Part shown: positions 1 through 8,411 of the stretch, one piece after another
Numbering within the stretch: the first letter of the stretch is position 1
How the letters are laid out: every line of letters starts with the position of its first letter
Assembly: GCA_002835545.1 (NCBI GenBank)
Contig: PIZK01000010.1
Span: 53,306-117,305, forward strand
Origin: Alteromonadales bacterium alter-6D02
GTDB taxonomy: Bacteria > Pseudomonadota > Gammaproteobacteria > Enterobacterales > Psychrobiaceae
Reading direction: 5' to 3'
Length of the DNA stretch: 64,000 nt
The notes under the pieces: generated by a model
Databases searched by the model: none
Seen by the model: the letters and a program-made list of their open reading frames with translations, nothing else
Told to the model about the DNA's origin: nothing
Made by a program: the position numbers and the translations under genes

Positions 1-250
1 AAGAACAAGGACAGGCTCAGGTAGAGTAACAGTAATATCGAGGAATGAAATTACTGAAATGGATTATAGCATCAGGATGATGCGCTAAAGGATTGGTTAG
101 ATAGCGAGGATAGCTATCTCAAGGAAGAACAAGGACAGGCTCAGGCAGAGCAACAGTAATATCGGGAATGAAATTACTTAGATGGATATCATCACCACTG
201 GATGGTAGGAAATGGAATTAGCAGGATAACTAGGATAGTTATCACAAGGA
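1..250 (+). repeat. tandem duplication (about 124-bp unit) inside csrB
   Basis: The segment starting at 1 recurs at 125 with a period of 124 bases. The first 21 bases match exactly; afterwards the copies diverge by substitutions and small indels. Each copy carries an AGTAAT/ATTACT hairpin and ends in a GATA..TATC hairpin (100-118 and 225-243). In the second copy the stem is changed on both sides (GATAGC/GCTATC becomes GATAACT/AGTTATC), so pairing is kept. A more diverged third hairpin of the same kind lies at 335-353. The left edge of the first copy coincides with the window edge, so further copies upstream cannot be excluded. Confidence 0.9.
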
Positions 251-556
251 AGATTAAGGATTAGCATAGGAATGCTACCGCATCTGATGGACTTTTTAGA
301 TACGGCTATGGATGGATAAAACGAGGGATAGTAAGGTAGCTAGGATGGTTGCCTCATGGATGAACGGGCAGTTTAGATAAACTGAGCAGTCGGATGCTGC
401 TGTATAGGATATACGATTGGTCATTTTGCGAACTGGCTAATGGACACAGTTATGGAAAACTAAGGGGATTGCTTAAGGACCGAGTGAAGGGAAGGTTCTA
501 TGGAGTGACCAAATAAAGGATGGTGCGTAATATGTTGAAAATCGTACTAAATTAGA

Positions 557-594
557 GAGGGTATATCGTGCTAACGTTATACCCTTTTGCTTTT
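557..594 (+). terminator. intrinsic terminator of csrB
   Basis: The stem pairs GGGTATA (559-565) with TATACCC (578-584) and is extended inward by CGT/ACG after a T-T mismatch. It is followed by TTTTGCTTTT. It ends the GGA-rich RNA. Confidence 0.9.
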
Positions 595-688
595 CTAAGG
601 AACTTAGAGCATTATCTAGTTCTAAATGAGACCCTGAAAAAGAGCCATAAGGTCACATTAAAAACACATCAGTCAATTGTTCTAGAGA

Positions 689-997
689 TTAGCCTTGGCG
701 ATAAGCTGGCGTCTCGATATTTAATATCTGCTTACCATTGATCACCGCATAACCAATGTAATAACTCTCACCGTCACTACTAAACTCAAACTGGTACTTT
801 GCTTGCCAGCAAAAGCGCCCATGACTGTTTCGTGATGGTTTTAACTTCAGCCTAGCAACAGCGAGCAACTGTAAATTATGTTGCTCACAATAGTCAGTGA
901 TTGCCGTTTTGACGATTTCTGCCATCACCCTTGTTTGCCAAAAAAGCCAAACTACAGTGATTAAGACTAGTAACGATAAAATTTCAAGCAGAGCCAT
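689..997 (-). CDS. DUF3301 family small membrane protein
   Basis: A 102-residue protein of unknown function. The first 20 or so residues form one hydrophobic helix (LLEILSLLVLITVVWLFW), so it is probably anchored in the inner membrane by its N-terminus. The rest is a small soluble domain with Trp, Tyr and Cys (FCWQAKYQFEF, YYIGYAVING), which resembles the DUF3301 family found in Vibrio and Shewanella beside DUF3549 and yqcC-truC. It starts 2 bases after the stop of the upstream DUF3549 gene on the same strand, so the two are very likely co-transcribed. The family name rests on recalled resemblance and gene order; no function is implied. I see no clear terminator between it and csrB, which converges on it. 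Confidence 0.75.
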   Translation of the reverse strand: MALLEILSLLVLITVVWLFWQTRVMAEIVKTAITDYCEQHNLQLLAVARLKLKPSRNSHGRFCWQAKYQFEFSSDGESYYIGYAVINGKQILNIETPAYRQG

Positions 998-999
998 AA

Positions 1000-2040
1000 T
1001 TATCCTGAAATTAGTTTTGCAATATAGTGGGCTAATTTTTCACTACGTTGTGGGTTGCGTAGTGCACTGAGCATTGCTGTTCTTGATGTTGGTATACCCA
1101 CGACATCAGAGAATAGTTGATTAAATATATCTTGCTCAACATTGAGGGTGGCCACAGCTTCTAAAAATAACAGCGCACTGTCTTCTGTGGTGATTAATTG
1201 CCAGTAACGACCTGCGATAATAACCACAATGTCACGTTCAGTTTTTATTAATTCACTAGAATAGAGTGCATCGAGCGCTTGTTGTTGAAAACCAGGCCCT
1301 TTGGCGTGTGATAGAGCGCGTGCAGCATGAATGACGTGATTTAAGTCACTCTCGTTTATCGCTTGTTTGAGTTGGTTTAACAACACATCTGCAATTGCAG
1401 TGTCTATGGCAATGTTTTCTAAACTACAGCATAACGCACAAAATGTTTGCGATGGGAGAACCGGCAGTGCATTAACAATTGCTTGGTTAAACAAAGGGTC
1501 ATCGGCTTTGCTCGCAATGTCCGCTAAGCCTTGATAACCGATTTCTTGCCATTGACTATGTTGTTCTGGCGTATTTAAATAATCAAGCGCTGGGGTCATA
1601 TAACTACTTGGCGCCAACTTCATGACTTGGCGCACTTGGCTAGTAAATGCAGCAAGTTTTTGTTCAGAAGGCTTAAAGATGATTGGGTTGTGATCTAACG
1701 CGGATTGTTGCTCTTGATCCGGTTCTTTATTCATCGACTTACCTAACGCATTGACGACGAGTTCAAGGAACTGATTACGAGATGCCTGTTCTAATAATCC
1801 TCGCTCATCTAATGGCAACTTTAAAAACCACACATAGTGTTCTTGGCTTTGTTGTTTATTCCAAAAGAGAACAGCCAACCAAGCGTGCTGTTGCAGTGGG
1901 TAAGGGTAGGGAGCAACAGCATGTTCAAAATCACTAAAAAGGTCGGTTGAAATCTTTTGTACTCGACGCCCCATATCAAACACGCGATATTGAGTCCCTG
2001 CTTGAAGTAAGAATTCACTTAATGTATTAAATTGGTCCAA
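1000..2040 (-). CDS. DUF3549 family protein
   Basis: A 346-residue protein of unknown function, apparently cytoplasmic: no signal peptide or membrane segment is visible. The opening (MDQFNTLSEFLLQAGTQYRV) and the internal alpha-helical, repeat-like C-terminal half resemble the DUF3549 family of gammaproteobacteria, usually found next to a DUF3301 gene and yqcC-truC, as here. The start is TTG at 2040; no ATG lies in frame nearby upstream and an AGGG sits about 8 bases before it, so the rare start looks real. It is the first gene of a two-gene minus-strand unit with the DUF3301 gene and is divergent from yqcC, with about 110 bases for both promoters. Its role is unknown. Confidence 0.78.
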   Translation of the reverse strand: MDQFNTLSEFLLQAGTQYRVFDMGRRVQKISTDLFSDFEHAVAPYPYPLQQHAWLAVLFWNKQQSQEHYVWFLKLPLDERGLLEQASRNQFLELVVNALGKSMNKEPDQEQQSALDHNPIIFKPSEQKLAAFTSQVRQVMKLAPSSYMTPALDYLNTPEQHSQWQEIGYQGLADIASKADDPLFNQAIVNALPVLPSQTFCALCCSLENIAIDTAIADVLLNQLKQAINESDLNHVIHAARALSHAKGPGFQQQALDALYSSELIKTERDIVVIIAGRYWQLITTEDSALLFLEAVATLNVEQDIFNQLFSDVVGIPTSRTAMLSALRNPQRSEKLAHYIAKLISG

Positions 2041-2151
2041 GATGTTTACCCTACAAAAAAATTTTCGCTATTGTAGCAATCATTGTTATGTATTGGTATT
2101 GGCAATATTTTTGCGTATGATGAGGACAATTTTTCTCAGCAGGTAGTAGCG

Positions 2152-2481
2152 ATGAGCGACGCACAACAAGTCAGTGTCTTATTAGAACAAATAAACCAAG
2201 AAATGGTCCGTATTGATTTATGGCAAAGCACTTCGCCAGATAAAGCGGCACTAGAGAGTAGTGAACCTTTTTGCTGTGATACGCTGACTTTTGCGCAGTG
2301 GTTAGAGTTTATTTTATTACCAAAAATGCAGATGCTGATTGATTCAAATATGCCTCTACCGACAGAGTTTCTAATCTTACCGATGGCTGAAGAATCGTTT
2401 AAAGGAGTAGCGCAGAACACCACCCCGTTGCTTAAGTTGATTGCTGAGCTTGATGCTCAATTTAATGCAACGATTAACTAA
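2152..2481 (+). CDS. yqcC: YqcC family protein (DUF446)
   Basis: A small cytoplasmic alpha-helical protein of 109 residues, of unknown molecular function. The segment with LTFAQWLEFILLPKMQ followed by LP and further acidic helices is typical of YqcC. It stands directly before truC with a 14-base gap, the same order as in Escherichia coli, so the pair is almost certainly an operon. The frame is open from a TTG at 2083, but the ATG at 2152 fits the family length and has an AGGTA-like ribosome site; the extra 23 residues would overlap the promoter region shared with the divergent DUF3549 gene. I chose 2152. Confidence 0.85.
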   Translation: MSDAQQVSVLLEQINQEMVRIDLWQSTSPDKAALESSEPFCCDTLTFAQWLEFILLPKMQMLIDSNMPLPTEFLILPMAEESFKGVAQNTTPLLKLIAELDAQFNATIN

Positions 2482-2495
2482 GTTAGACTTAAGCG

Positions 2496-3269
2496 ATGTT
2501 TGAGCCATTAGAAATTATTTATCAAGACCAATATATGGTCGCGATTAATAAGCCTGCCGGGTTGTTAGTCCACAAAAGTTACTTAGCACGTAAAGAAAAA
2601 TACTTTGCGATGCAGCTTTTAAGGGATCAACTTGGTCAGTATGTTTATCCAATTCACCGCCTTGACCGACCAACCTCTGGGGTGTTGCTGTTTGCATTAT
2701 CGAGTGAAGTCGCGCGTCAACTGAGTGAGTTATTTAGCGAACGTCGAGTCGTCAAAGGTTATTTAGCGATGGTGCGAGGCTACCTTGAAGGTAGTGACCG
2801 TTTGGACTACCCGTTAAAAGAAATCCTCGATAAAATTGTTGATAAAAAAGCCCAGCAAGATAAAGAAGCGCAAGATGCGGTAACAGATTGGGCAAATGTC
2901 GCTCTCAGCGAATATCCTGAGCCTATTGGTAAGTATCCAGCGGCACGCTATAGTTTAGTCGCGTTAAAACCTCAAACTGGACGCAAGCATCAACTGCGCC
3001 GTCATTTGGCACACCTTCGTCACCCGATTATTGGTGATACCACCCATGGTGATGGCAAACAAAATAAATACTTTAAGCAACACTTTGGTGATATGCGGTT
3101 AATGCTTCATGCTGCGCAATTACAATTTGTTCACCCTATTACACAACAATGCATAAAGATTGTCGCCCCCCTTGGTACAGATTTTACACAAACCTGTGAC
3201 AAGTTAGGTTGGCAGGACATAGAACTGAACCCAATAGAGTACGTAAGCGGTCGAGTCGACGCTGAATAA
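2496..3269 (+). CDS. truC: tRNA pseudouridine(65) synthase TruC
   Basis: TruC converts uridine 65 of certain tRNAs to pseudouridine. The 257-residue protein has the RluA-type fold: an N-terminal IIYQDQYMVAINKPAGLLVH segment, then the catalytic motif HRLDRPTSGVLLF with the nucleophilic aspartate at residue 57, and the later KPQTGRKHQLRRHLAHLRHPIIGD segment that binds RNA. The length equals that of known TruC proteins. It follows yqcC by 14 bases and is probably translated from the same message. A hairpin at 3296-3318 followed by five T may end the transcript. Confidence 0.93.
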   Translation: MFEPLEIIYQDQYMVAINKPAGLLVHKSYLARKEKYFAMQLLRDQLGQYVYPIHRLDRPTSGVLLFALSSEVARQLSELFSERRVVKGYLAMVRGYLEGSDRLDYPLKEILDKIVDKKAQQDKEAQDAVTDWANVALSEYPEPIGKYPAARYSLVALKPQTGRKHQLRRHLAHLRHPIIGDTTHGDGKQNKYFKQHFGDMRLMLHAAQLQFVHPITQQCIKIVAPLGTDFTQTCDKLGWQDIELNPIEYVSGRVDAE

Positions 3270-3295
3270 GCTGTGGTTTAGCCTCTAATTCGTCG

Positions 3296-3328
3296 TTCCG
3301 GCATGCTTTTAGCCGGAATCTCGTTTTT
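3296..3328 (+). repeat. intergenic CCGG hairpin, repeat-like, possible truC terminator
   Basis: TTCCGGC (3296-3302) pairs with GCCGGAA (3312-3318) around a 9-base loop, and TTTTT follows at 3324-3328. The sequence looks like the dispersed TTCCGGC..GCCGGAATCTC intergenic elements seen in related marine genomes. Only one copy is in this window, so the repeat status is a recollection and not shown here. Confidence 0.5.
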
Positions 3329-3396
3329 ACATTCTCAGTAAAAAGTCGGGGCCTTGAGTAGCATCATATCAAGGTGCCGATGGCGAGAGGCATAAG

Positions 3397-3430
3397 TAAA
3401 AGCGGTCACTTCAATGTGAAGTGACCGTTT
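3397..3430 (-). terminator. terminator after the nuclease-like lipoprotein gene
   Basis: A perfect 11-bp inverted repeat, CGGTCACTTCA (3403-3413) and TGAAGTGACCG (3417-3427), with a 3-base loop. On the minus strand it is followed by a short T tract. It lies 35 bases past the stop of the 3462-4664 gene. Confidence 0.8.
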
Positions 3431-3461
3431 GGCTATTCGTCTTACGGAGAGTTACCGTCCG

Positions 3462-4664
3462 TTATTTAACGGTTAGCTCACTCCAGACTAACCGATGATC
3501 CGAAGATGCCTTACGATCTTTAATCAAGCGATATGTTTCTTGGTTTTTTTGTGGCCAGAAAACCCCATTCGCTAACACCTCTAAGCCGTATTGTGATGGC
3601 AATACATAGTCAGCTCGTATTCCCCAATAGGCGGTATGAAATTTAGCTATTGGGTTTGCTTGCTTGTTTTGACTTGCGCCAATGCTTTGGGGGATTTTCG
3701 CATCATTGACCAACGGGTTGGTTAATAATGCCGTGATTGCTTCTTTTAATGAATTTCCTTCATCTTTGGATGCGTTTTGATCGCCCATGATAATAAAACG
3801 CTGCTTGTCTGCTAGACCACCGAAAACACCTTGGTCGTCATAAATATAGTCAGCCTGTTGCGGGCTAATGTAGTCGTGCCAAAAACGTACTTCATCATGG
3901 TTGCGTTTACCATTTCTATCTTCTGGTCCATCAAACACCGGTGGGGTCGGGTGTGATGCTAAAATGTGAATCGTTTTACCATTGATATCAACGGGAATAT
4001 CCCAGTGTGACTTTGATGATAATGGAAATTGTTGCCACACTTCATCGTTATAAAAGAACTCCCCTGTTGCTGGATTTATCGGGCGAAGTGCGTTTGGCAT
4101 ATCCTTCCATTTAAAGTGTTGGAAAGTACGTATCGCGTTCACATCGATAGGGTACTTTGACAATAACACCATACCATATTGCCCTTCAAAGAAGCCAAAG
4201 CCCCATGCATCACCTTGCTTGCCTGTTGCTTTTCCGTCACCGGTTAAGTCATATGGGCTTGGTTTACCTGTATTGACTGGCGCGTAATAATAATAAGGGT
4301 AGTCAATGGCATTTACCGAAGGGTGCTGAGCCACATTAAGATACTGTTTGATAAAACGCTCAATGCCTTGGCTTGGATCGTCGATGTAATCAAACTCATT
4401 GAGCAAAATGATATCAGGACGAGTGCGCTGAATGATCTCACTGATGTTTTTAATTTGTTGGTTGTTGTTTTTTAATTGATTGCGTAAAACTTGATTGTTG
4501 GCTTTGCTCATATCACGGCCAACATAGTTGCTCGCGTCCATGCTGACATTGAAACTGGCGACTTTGATTGCTGTAAAGCTGTTAGCTTGATTATTTGAGC
4601 TAGTGGTCATATTACACCCCGCTAACGTGATTAAAGAGAGCATTGATAAGATAACTTTTACCAT
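3462..4664 (-). CDS. endonuclease/exonuclease/phosphatase family lipoprotein
   Basis: A 400-residue exported lipoprotein. A short signal peptide ends in the lipobox LAGC with the lipidated cysteine at residue 17. The body has the hallmarks of the EEP (DNase I-like) metal-dependent phosphoesterase fold: KVASFNVSMD at the start, RPDIILLNEFDY (metal-binding Glu), HILASHPTPP, the IIMGDQNAS segment, and a closing SSDHRLVWSELTV with the catalytic Asp-His. It should act in the periplasm or on the cell surface on a phosphodiester or phosphomonoester; the substrate (DNA, nucleotide, phosphoinositide-like or other) cannot be told. It lies downstream of the Oar-type TonB-dependent receptor on the same strand, separated by a terminator, so any co-expression would be partial read-through. 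Confidence 0.85.
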   Translation of the reverse strand: MVKVILSMLSLITLAGCNMTTSSNNQANSFTAIKVASFNVSMDASNYVGRDMSKANNQVLRNQLKNNNQQIKNISEIIQRTRPDIILLNEFDYIDDPSQGIERFIKQYLNVAQHPSVNAIDYPYYYYAPVNTGKPSPYDLTGDGKATGKQGDAWGFGFFEGQYGMVLLSKYPIDVNAIRTFQHFKWKDMPNALRPINPATGEFFYNDEVWQQFPLSSKSHWDIPVDINGKTIHILASHPTPPVFDGPEDRNGKRNHDEVRFWHDYISPQQADYIYDDQGVFGGLADKQRFIIMGDQNASKDEGNSLKEAITALLTNPLVNDAKIPQSIGASQNKQANPIAKFHTAYWGIRADYVLPSQYGLEVLANGVFWPQKNQETYRLIKDRKASSDHRLVWSELTVK

Positions 4665-4699
4665 GAAAAATCCTGTAAAAAGTAATAGGTATGAACATA

Positions 4700-4727
4700 A
4701 AAATGCCAGTCATAAGACTGGCATTTT
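4700..4727 (-). terminator. terminator of the Oar-type receptor gene
   Basis: AAAATGCCAGTC (4700-4711) pairs with GACTGGCATTTT (4716-4727) around a 4-base loop. On the minus strand the stem runs into a T tract. It stands between the receptor stop (4759) and the start of the lipoprotein gene (4664). Confidence 0.9.
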
Positions 4728-4758
4728 AACGTGTTTAGTCGTTTTTAGCTAAGTTCGA

Positions 4759-7700
4759 TTAGAACTTGTAGCTAACACCAACTTTGATACGCCATGTAGA
4801 CTCTAGCGGTTCAAATGAGTGCGAGTCGTTTTTAACACCGTCAATCACGTATTTGCTTGTATCTGGGTCGATAGTCGCAGTGTATAAACGCGAAGTGCCA
4901 AAATCATTGACGTACGTTTTACCTTGTGAGCTATCGATTAGATTCAGTAGGTTATCAACAGTGAAGTATAATGAACCTTTATGACCTTCCATTAAACCTG
5001 GGATTTCTTGACGAACTGTTAAATCAAGTGTGTTAACCCAAGGTGTCGTAAACGTATTCTTAGGCGCATAACCACCAGCGTAACCCGAAAGGCCTGCTTC
5101 TTCGATGCGGGCTAATACTTCAGCTTCAGTAGTATTGCCAGTGTAGATAACATTCTCATCACCCGCAGTAGGGATATATGGAAGGTAGTTGCCACCAAAC
5201 AGACCTGGGCTGATTAGATCCCATGGGCTATTCCATTTCTTCTCGTCAGGGGTGTTACGGTCAGTAGTGAAACGGTTGAAATTGGTTGTATAAGAGAATG
5301 GCTTACCAGAGCGACGCTCGAAGAATACATCGAAGTTTGTTGCATAACCGTCAAATAATTCAGTTTCATAACCAAGGATAAGCTTGAAGCTATGTTCGAT
5401 TTCATAGTTTGCAGCACCAACATAAGCTTCATTACGGTTTAAGCCAACATTGTAACGATAGTTAGAACGAGCCGTTGAGCTAGAACCACCGTGTGCTTCA
5501 GTGATGTCTTGGTTAGTGTAAGAGGCAGAGAACTTAAAGCCGTTATCAAACGCTTTAGCTAACGAGGTAGATAAGATTAGTGATCTACCATCTTTATCAG
5601 AGTTGGTTAGCATTAAGTCATAACGTCTTTCATCACCTTCATAAAGGTTTAAACCGCCATCAGCTGTAGTACCTGTTTTATCAGATTCTAGTAATGAAGC
5701 ATCAACCCACCATTGCTGATCGATCTTTTGTACGTAGATAGCTTCAGCAGAGAAAGAAAAATCTTCACCAACACCCGGAATATCAAGTAGGTAGTCAGCA
5801 GCTAATTGGTAGCGCCAATCGGAAGGAAGTTTAAAGTCAGGGTCTGTTAAGTTAACATCACCTTCAGCTACTGCGCCATTGAGTTTATCAATTCCTTCTT
5901 CATGAATACTAGTAATAATGTTGTTATTAGGAGTTGGTGATGTTTCAAAGTCTTCTTTTTCGAATACACCTACGTTAACACCATTATTTGAATAAGCATT
6001 TGAAATCCAAACATTTGGTGAGCCACCAGAGAAGCGACCCACACCACCACGGATAGTCAAGTCATCATTGACCATGTAGTTAAAACCAACGCGCGGTAGG
6101 AAGATATCAATACCGTCTAATGATTCAGTGTTGTCATAACCTGTACGCGCTTCTGAGTTCGCATTGTAAAGAGGTTTGTCATCAGAACCTAACACTTCGT
6201 AACGGAGACCGAAATCAAGGGTTAGATCGTCGTTGTATGCCCAAGTATCGTGGATATATAAGGCTAAAGATTCACGGTTAAAGTCAGCAGCAGCGTTATT
6301 AGCATCATTATTTGTACCATTTTGGTAGAAATATTCTTCAACATTACCTTCGCGGAATGCATCAATACCGTCAAAAACTATCACACCCTTAGATGAGTGG
6401 ACAAATAGGTTGAAGATATCGATGTTTGTGTAATCAGTACCGAATTTAATGCTGTGATCACCTGTTAGGTAAGTTGCATCAAATTTGAACGTGAAAGTGT
6501 CATTTTCAAGGTAGTTAGCGTGGCGGTATTGATCAGGACCAAAAGCGATGTCACCACCACTCTTTAAGTTTTCAATCGTTACATCAGCCATGCCCATATC
6601 GAACGAGTCTTGTAAAGTCTTTACACTCTTTTGTGTGATGCTGATTTCTGTAGATAAATCATCAGACCAATCTGAGTACACTTTAACTGCGAAGTTATTT
6701 AACTCTTCTGATTTATTGTACCAATGTGAAGATAAACGTAATTCATTTTCTCTATCACTTGTATTACGGGTACGGTTCCCTTTGTTATATTGGTACGTGA
6801 AAGATGCGCGGTGCTCATCGTTGATGTTCCAATCGATTTTAGCAACTAACTTTTCATCTTCTTCAACGGGTGTTACTGCCCAATCACCTAAATCGTTTAA
6901 ACCATATACGCTACTAGCGATTTCACGAATTTCAGCTAACTCTTCAAGAGTTGCATCTGTCTCGTTTGGCGTACCTGATCCTGCTGGTCCCCACTCTACA
7001 CTTTTAGGGGCGTCGTACTTTTCATAAGACGTGAAAAAGAATAATGTGTCTTCAATTAATGGACCGCCAAGGCTAACACCGTAAGTTGTTTCATCAAATG
7101 GTTGAGGAACTTCAACGCGCTTTCCATTTTTAACTGTTTCAGGTGTGCCAGCCATGTCATCATTAAGTGTTTCGTAGAAGAAACCACCTTTAAACTCATT
7201 CGTACCTGACTTGAATACTGAGTTGATTAATGCGCCACTGAAACCAGATACACCCGCGTTAAATGGGGCAACATCAACTGTTACTTGATCTAGTGCGTCA
7301 AATGGGATTGGCGAACGCTGTGTTGGGTAACCACCACCGTTTAGACCAAAATCATCGTTTTGGCTGATGCCATCAACAGTGATAGAGTTAAATTTCGGGT
7401 TCATACCCGCAACACTCATTTCACGGTCAGAACCAGGTAAGATAGTAACAAGTGGATTAGCACGAACAACGTCTTTGATGTCACGTGTTAAGCTTGATGC
7501 ACCAGCAATGGCGTCTTGACCGAAGTAACTTGAGCTACCCGGAGCTGTTTCAGCAATGACTGAACCCGTTACCGCGATACGCTCAACATCGTTCATTGAA
7601 AGTGCTGTTGTAAGTTTTCTTACTTCACCTAATTGAAGGTAAACATCAGTTAACGTTTGGTCTTGGTAAGTCTCTGAATCGATTTCGATTTTGTAAGGGC

Positions 7701-7938
7701 CACCAACTTTCAAACCTGATGCAGAATAATTACCTTCTGCATTAGTTTCAATTACACGCTTAGCACCTGTTGGTACGTGGATGATGGTGATTTTCGTGTT
7801 AGCAAGCGGTTGACCAGCTTGAGTAACAACTTTACCACGCACAGCTGATGATGTGTCAGCAGCAAATGCTGGGGTTGCAAGACTTAAAGCGACTGCAACG
7901 GCACTAGCTGCAGCAGTTTTTTTCAGTAAATTATTCAT
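4759..7938 (-). CDS. Oar-type TonB-dependent receptor with N-terminal carboxypeptidase-regulatory-like domain
   Basis: A 1059-residue outer-membrane receptor. Order of parts: signal peptide (residues 1-26, cut after AFA); a carboxypeptidase-regulatory-like beta-sandwich (about 30-115, VRGKVVTQAGQPLANTKITI); a plug domain (about 120-260, with RIAVTGS as TonB box and VDGISQNDDFGLNGGG); then a long beta-barrel ending WRIKVGVSYKF with the C-terminal aromatic residue needed for BAM insertion. This architecture matches Oar-like receptors, common in marine Alteromonadales, where they are thought to import large or peptide-like substrates; the substrate is unknown. The ribosome site AAGGA is at 7950-7954. 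A TATAAT-like -10 at 8006-8011 (minus) and an inverted repeat at 8021-8042 lie upstream. Confidence 0.9.
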   Translation of the reverse strand: MNNLLKKTAAASAVAVALSLATPAFAADTSSAVRGKVVTQAGQPLANTKITIIHVPTGAKRVIETNAEGNYSASGLKVGGPYKIEIDSETYQDQTLTDVYLQLGEVRKLTTALSMNDVERIAVTGSVIAETAPGSSSYFGQDAIAGASSLTRDIKDVVRANPLVTILPGSDREMSVAGMNPKFNSITVDGISQNDDFGLNGGGYPTQRSPIPFDALDQVTVDVAPFNAGVSGFSGALINSVFKSGTNEFKGGFFYETLNDDMAGTPETVKNGKRVEVPQPFDETTYGVSLGGPLIEDTLFFFTSYEKYDAPKSVEWGPAGSGTPNETDATLEELAEIREIASSVYGLNDLGDWAVTPVEEDEKLVAKIDWNINDEHRASFTYQYNKGNRTRNTSDRENELRLSSHWYNKSEELNNFAVKVYSDWSDDLSTEISITQKSVKTLQDSFDMGMADVTIENLKSGGDIAFGPDQYRHANYLENDTFTFKFDATYLTGDHSIKFGTDYTNIDIFNLFVHSSKGVIVFDGIDAFREGNVEEYFYQNGTNNDANNAAADFNRESLALYIHDTWAYNDDLTLDFGLRYEVLGSDDKPLYNANSEARTGYDNTESLDGIDIFLPRVGFNYMVNDDLTIRGGVGRFSGGSPNVWISNAYSNNGVNVGVFEKEDFETSPTPNNNIITSIHEEGIDKLNGAVAEGDVNLTDPDFKLPSDWRYQLAADYLLDIPGVGEDFSFSAEAIYVQKIDQQWWVDASLLESDKTGTTADGGLNLYEGDERRYDLMLTNSDKDGRSLILSTSLAKAFDNGFKFSASYTNQDITEAHGGSSSTARSNYRYNVGLNRNEAYVGAANYEIEHSFKLILGYETELFDGYATNFDVFFERRSGKPFSYTTNFNRFTTDRNTPDEKKWNSPWDLISPGLFGGNYLPYIPTAGDENVIYTGNTTEAEVLARIEEAGLSGYAGGYAPKNTFTTPWVNTLDLTVRQEIPGLMEGHKGSLYFTVDNLLNLIDSSQGKTYVNDFGTSRLYTATIDPDTSKYVIDGVKNDSHSFEPLESTWRIKVGVSYKF

Positions 7939-8020
7939 TATAGAATAGTTCCTTGGTGTTAAACGCTGTTAAAAAAATTAACAAAGTGAAGTTTTTCTAA
8001 GCGAGATTATAAATATTTCT

Positions 8021-8042
8021 CATAAAATATCGAACTTTTATG
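8021..8042 (-). promoter_or_regulatory. candidate operator upstream of the Oar-type receptor gene
   Basis: CATAAAA (8021-8027) and TTTTATG (8036-8042) form an inverted repeat with an 8-base spacer, placed where the -35 of a minus-strand promoter using the TATAAT at 8006-8011 would be. The binding protein is unknown; being AT-rich, the repeat could also be chance. Confidence 0.35.
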
Positions 8043-8350
8043 ACAGTTGTATGTCACAGGTTTTGCATTTTTTTTATGCAACTTAAGAGAGTGAAAAGAC
8101 GGGGATAAATGTAGTGGATATTTTATAATTATACTTATTACATGTGCTTAGATAATAACCTGTCAGTTGTGTCAGCTTTTTTGGTATGGCTTTAAGATAA
8201 AAAATCAAACACTTGATTAAAGATACTTATTATTAATAGTGTGAAGGCGGTCACGTTGTTAGTTTGGTGTATCTAAGCAAGCTCGCAAAAAATAGTGCTC
8301 TAGCTGTTTTTGTTTAGCACACTGTTAACGATGATTTAACAAAATGTTTT

Positions 8351-8379
8351 TTGTTATTTACTGACTCGACTGTTACACT
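8351..8379 (+). promoter_or_regulatory. sigma70-type promoter of topB
   Basis: TTGTTA at 8351-8356 and TACACT at 8374-8379 are separated by exactly 17 bases. The start codon follows 32 bases after the -10. Confidence 0.6.
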
Positions 8380-8411
8380 ACTGGTCTTTTATACAGTTAA
8401 CTTATTGACCA

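Larger units (their letters stand above)
1..594 (+). ncRNA. csrB: CsrB-family regulatory sRNA (5' end outside or at the window edge)
   Basis: CsrB RNAs bind many copies of the translational regulator CsrA through GGA motifs in hairpin loops and so relieve CsrA control. I count about 33 GGA triplets on the plus strand in 545 bases, far above chance. Many sit in the loops of perfect or near-perfect hairpins: 69-83 (loop AGGAT), 100-118 (GAGGATA), 225-243 (AGGAT), 262-277 (AGGA), 335-353 (AGGAT, some G-U pairs), 402-414 (AGGAT), and 30-56 with AGGA in a larger loop. No convincing ORF crosses the region, and it ends in an intrinsic terminator. The neighbouring yqcC-truC pair also flanks csrB in Escherichia coli, which supports the call. 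The promoter and true 5' end are not visible. At 590 nt or more it is longer than the roughly 370 nt E. coli RNA, partly because of an internal duplication. Confidence 0.92.
7939..8411. other. divergent intergenic region between the Oar-type receptor and topB
   Basis: About 470 AT-rich bases with no credible gene. On the minus strand it holds a -10-like TATAAT (8006-8011), a 7-bp inverted repeat CATAAAA/TTTTATG (8021-8042) that would overlap the -35, and a smaller inverted repeat TGACA/TGTCA (8041-8056). A related TGTCAGTTGTGTCAG stretch occurs near 8161. The topB promoter is at the other end. Confidence 0.6.

Noticed and set aside
1-250. CRISPR-like repeat array
   Set aside because: The repeats are only two long, diverged copies with no spacer pattern, and the GGA-loop hairpins and terminator explain them as a CsrB RNA.
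6548-7027. A 159-codon open frame on the plus strand inside the Oar-type receptor gene
   Set aside because: It is antisense to a well-supported receptor, has no ribosome site or family features, and follows from the codon use of the real gene.
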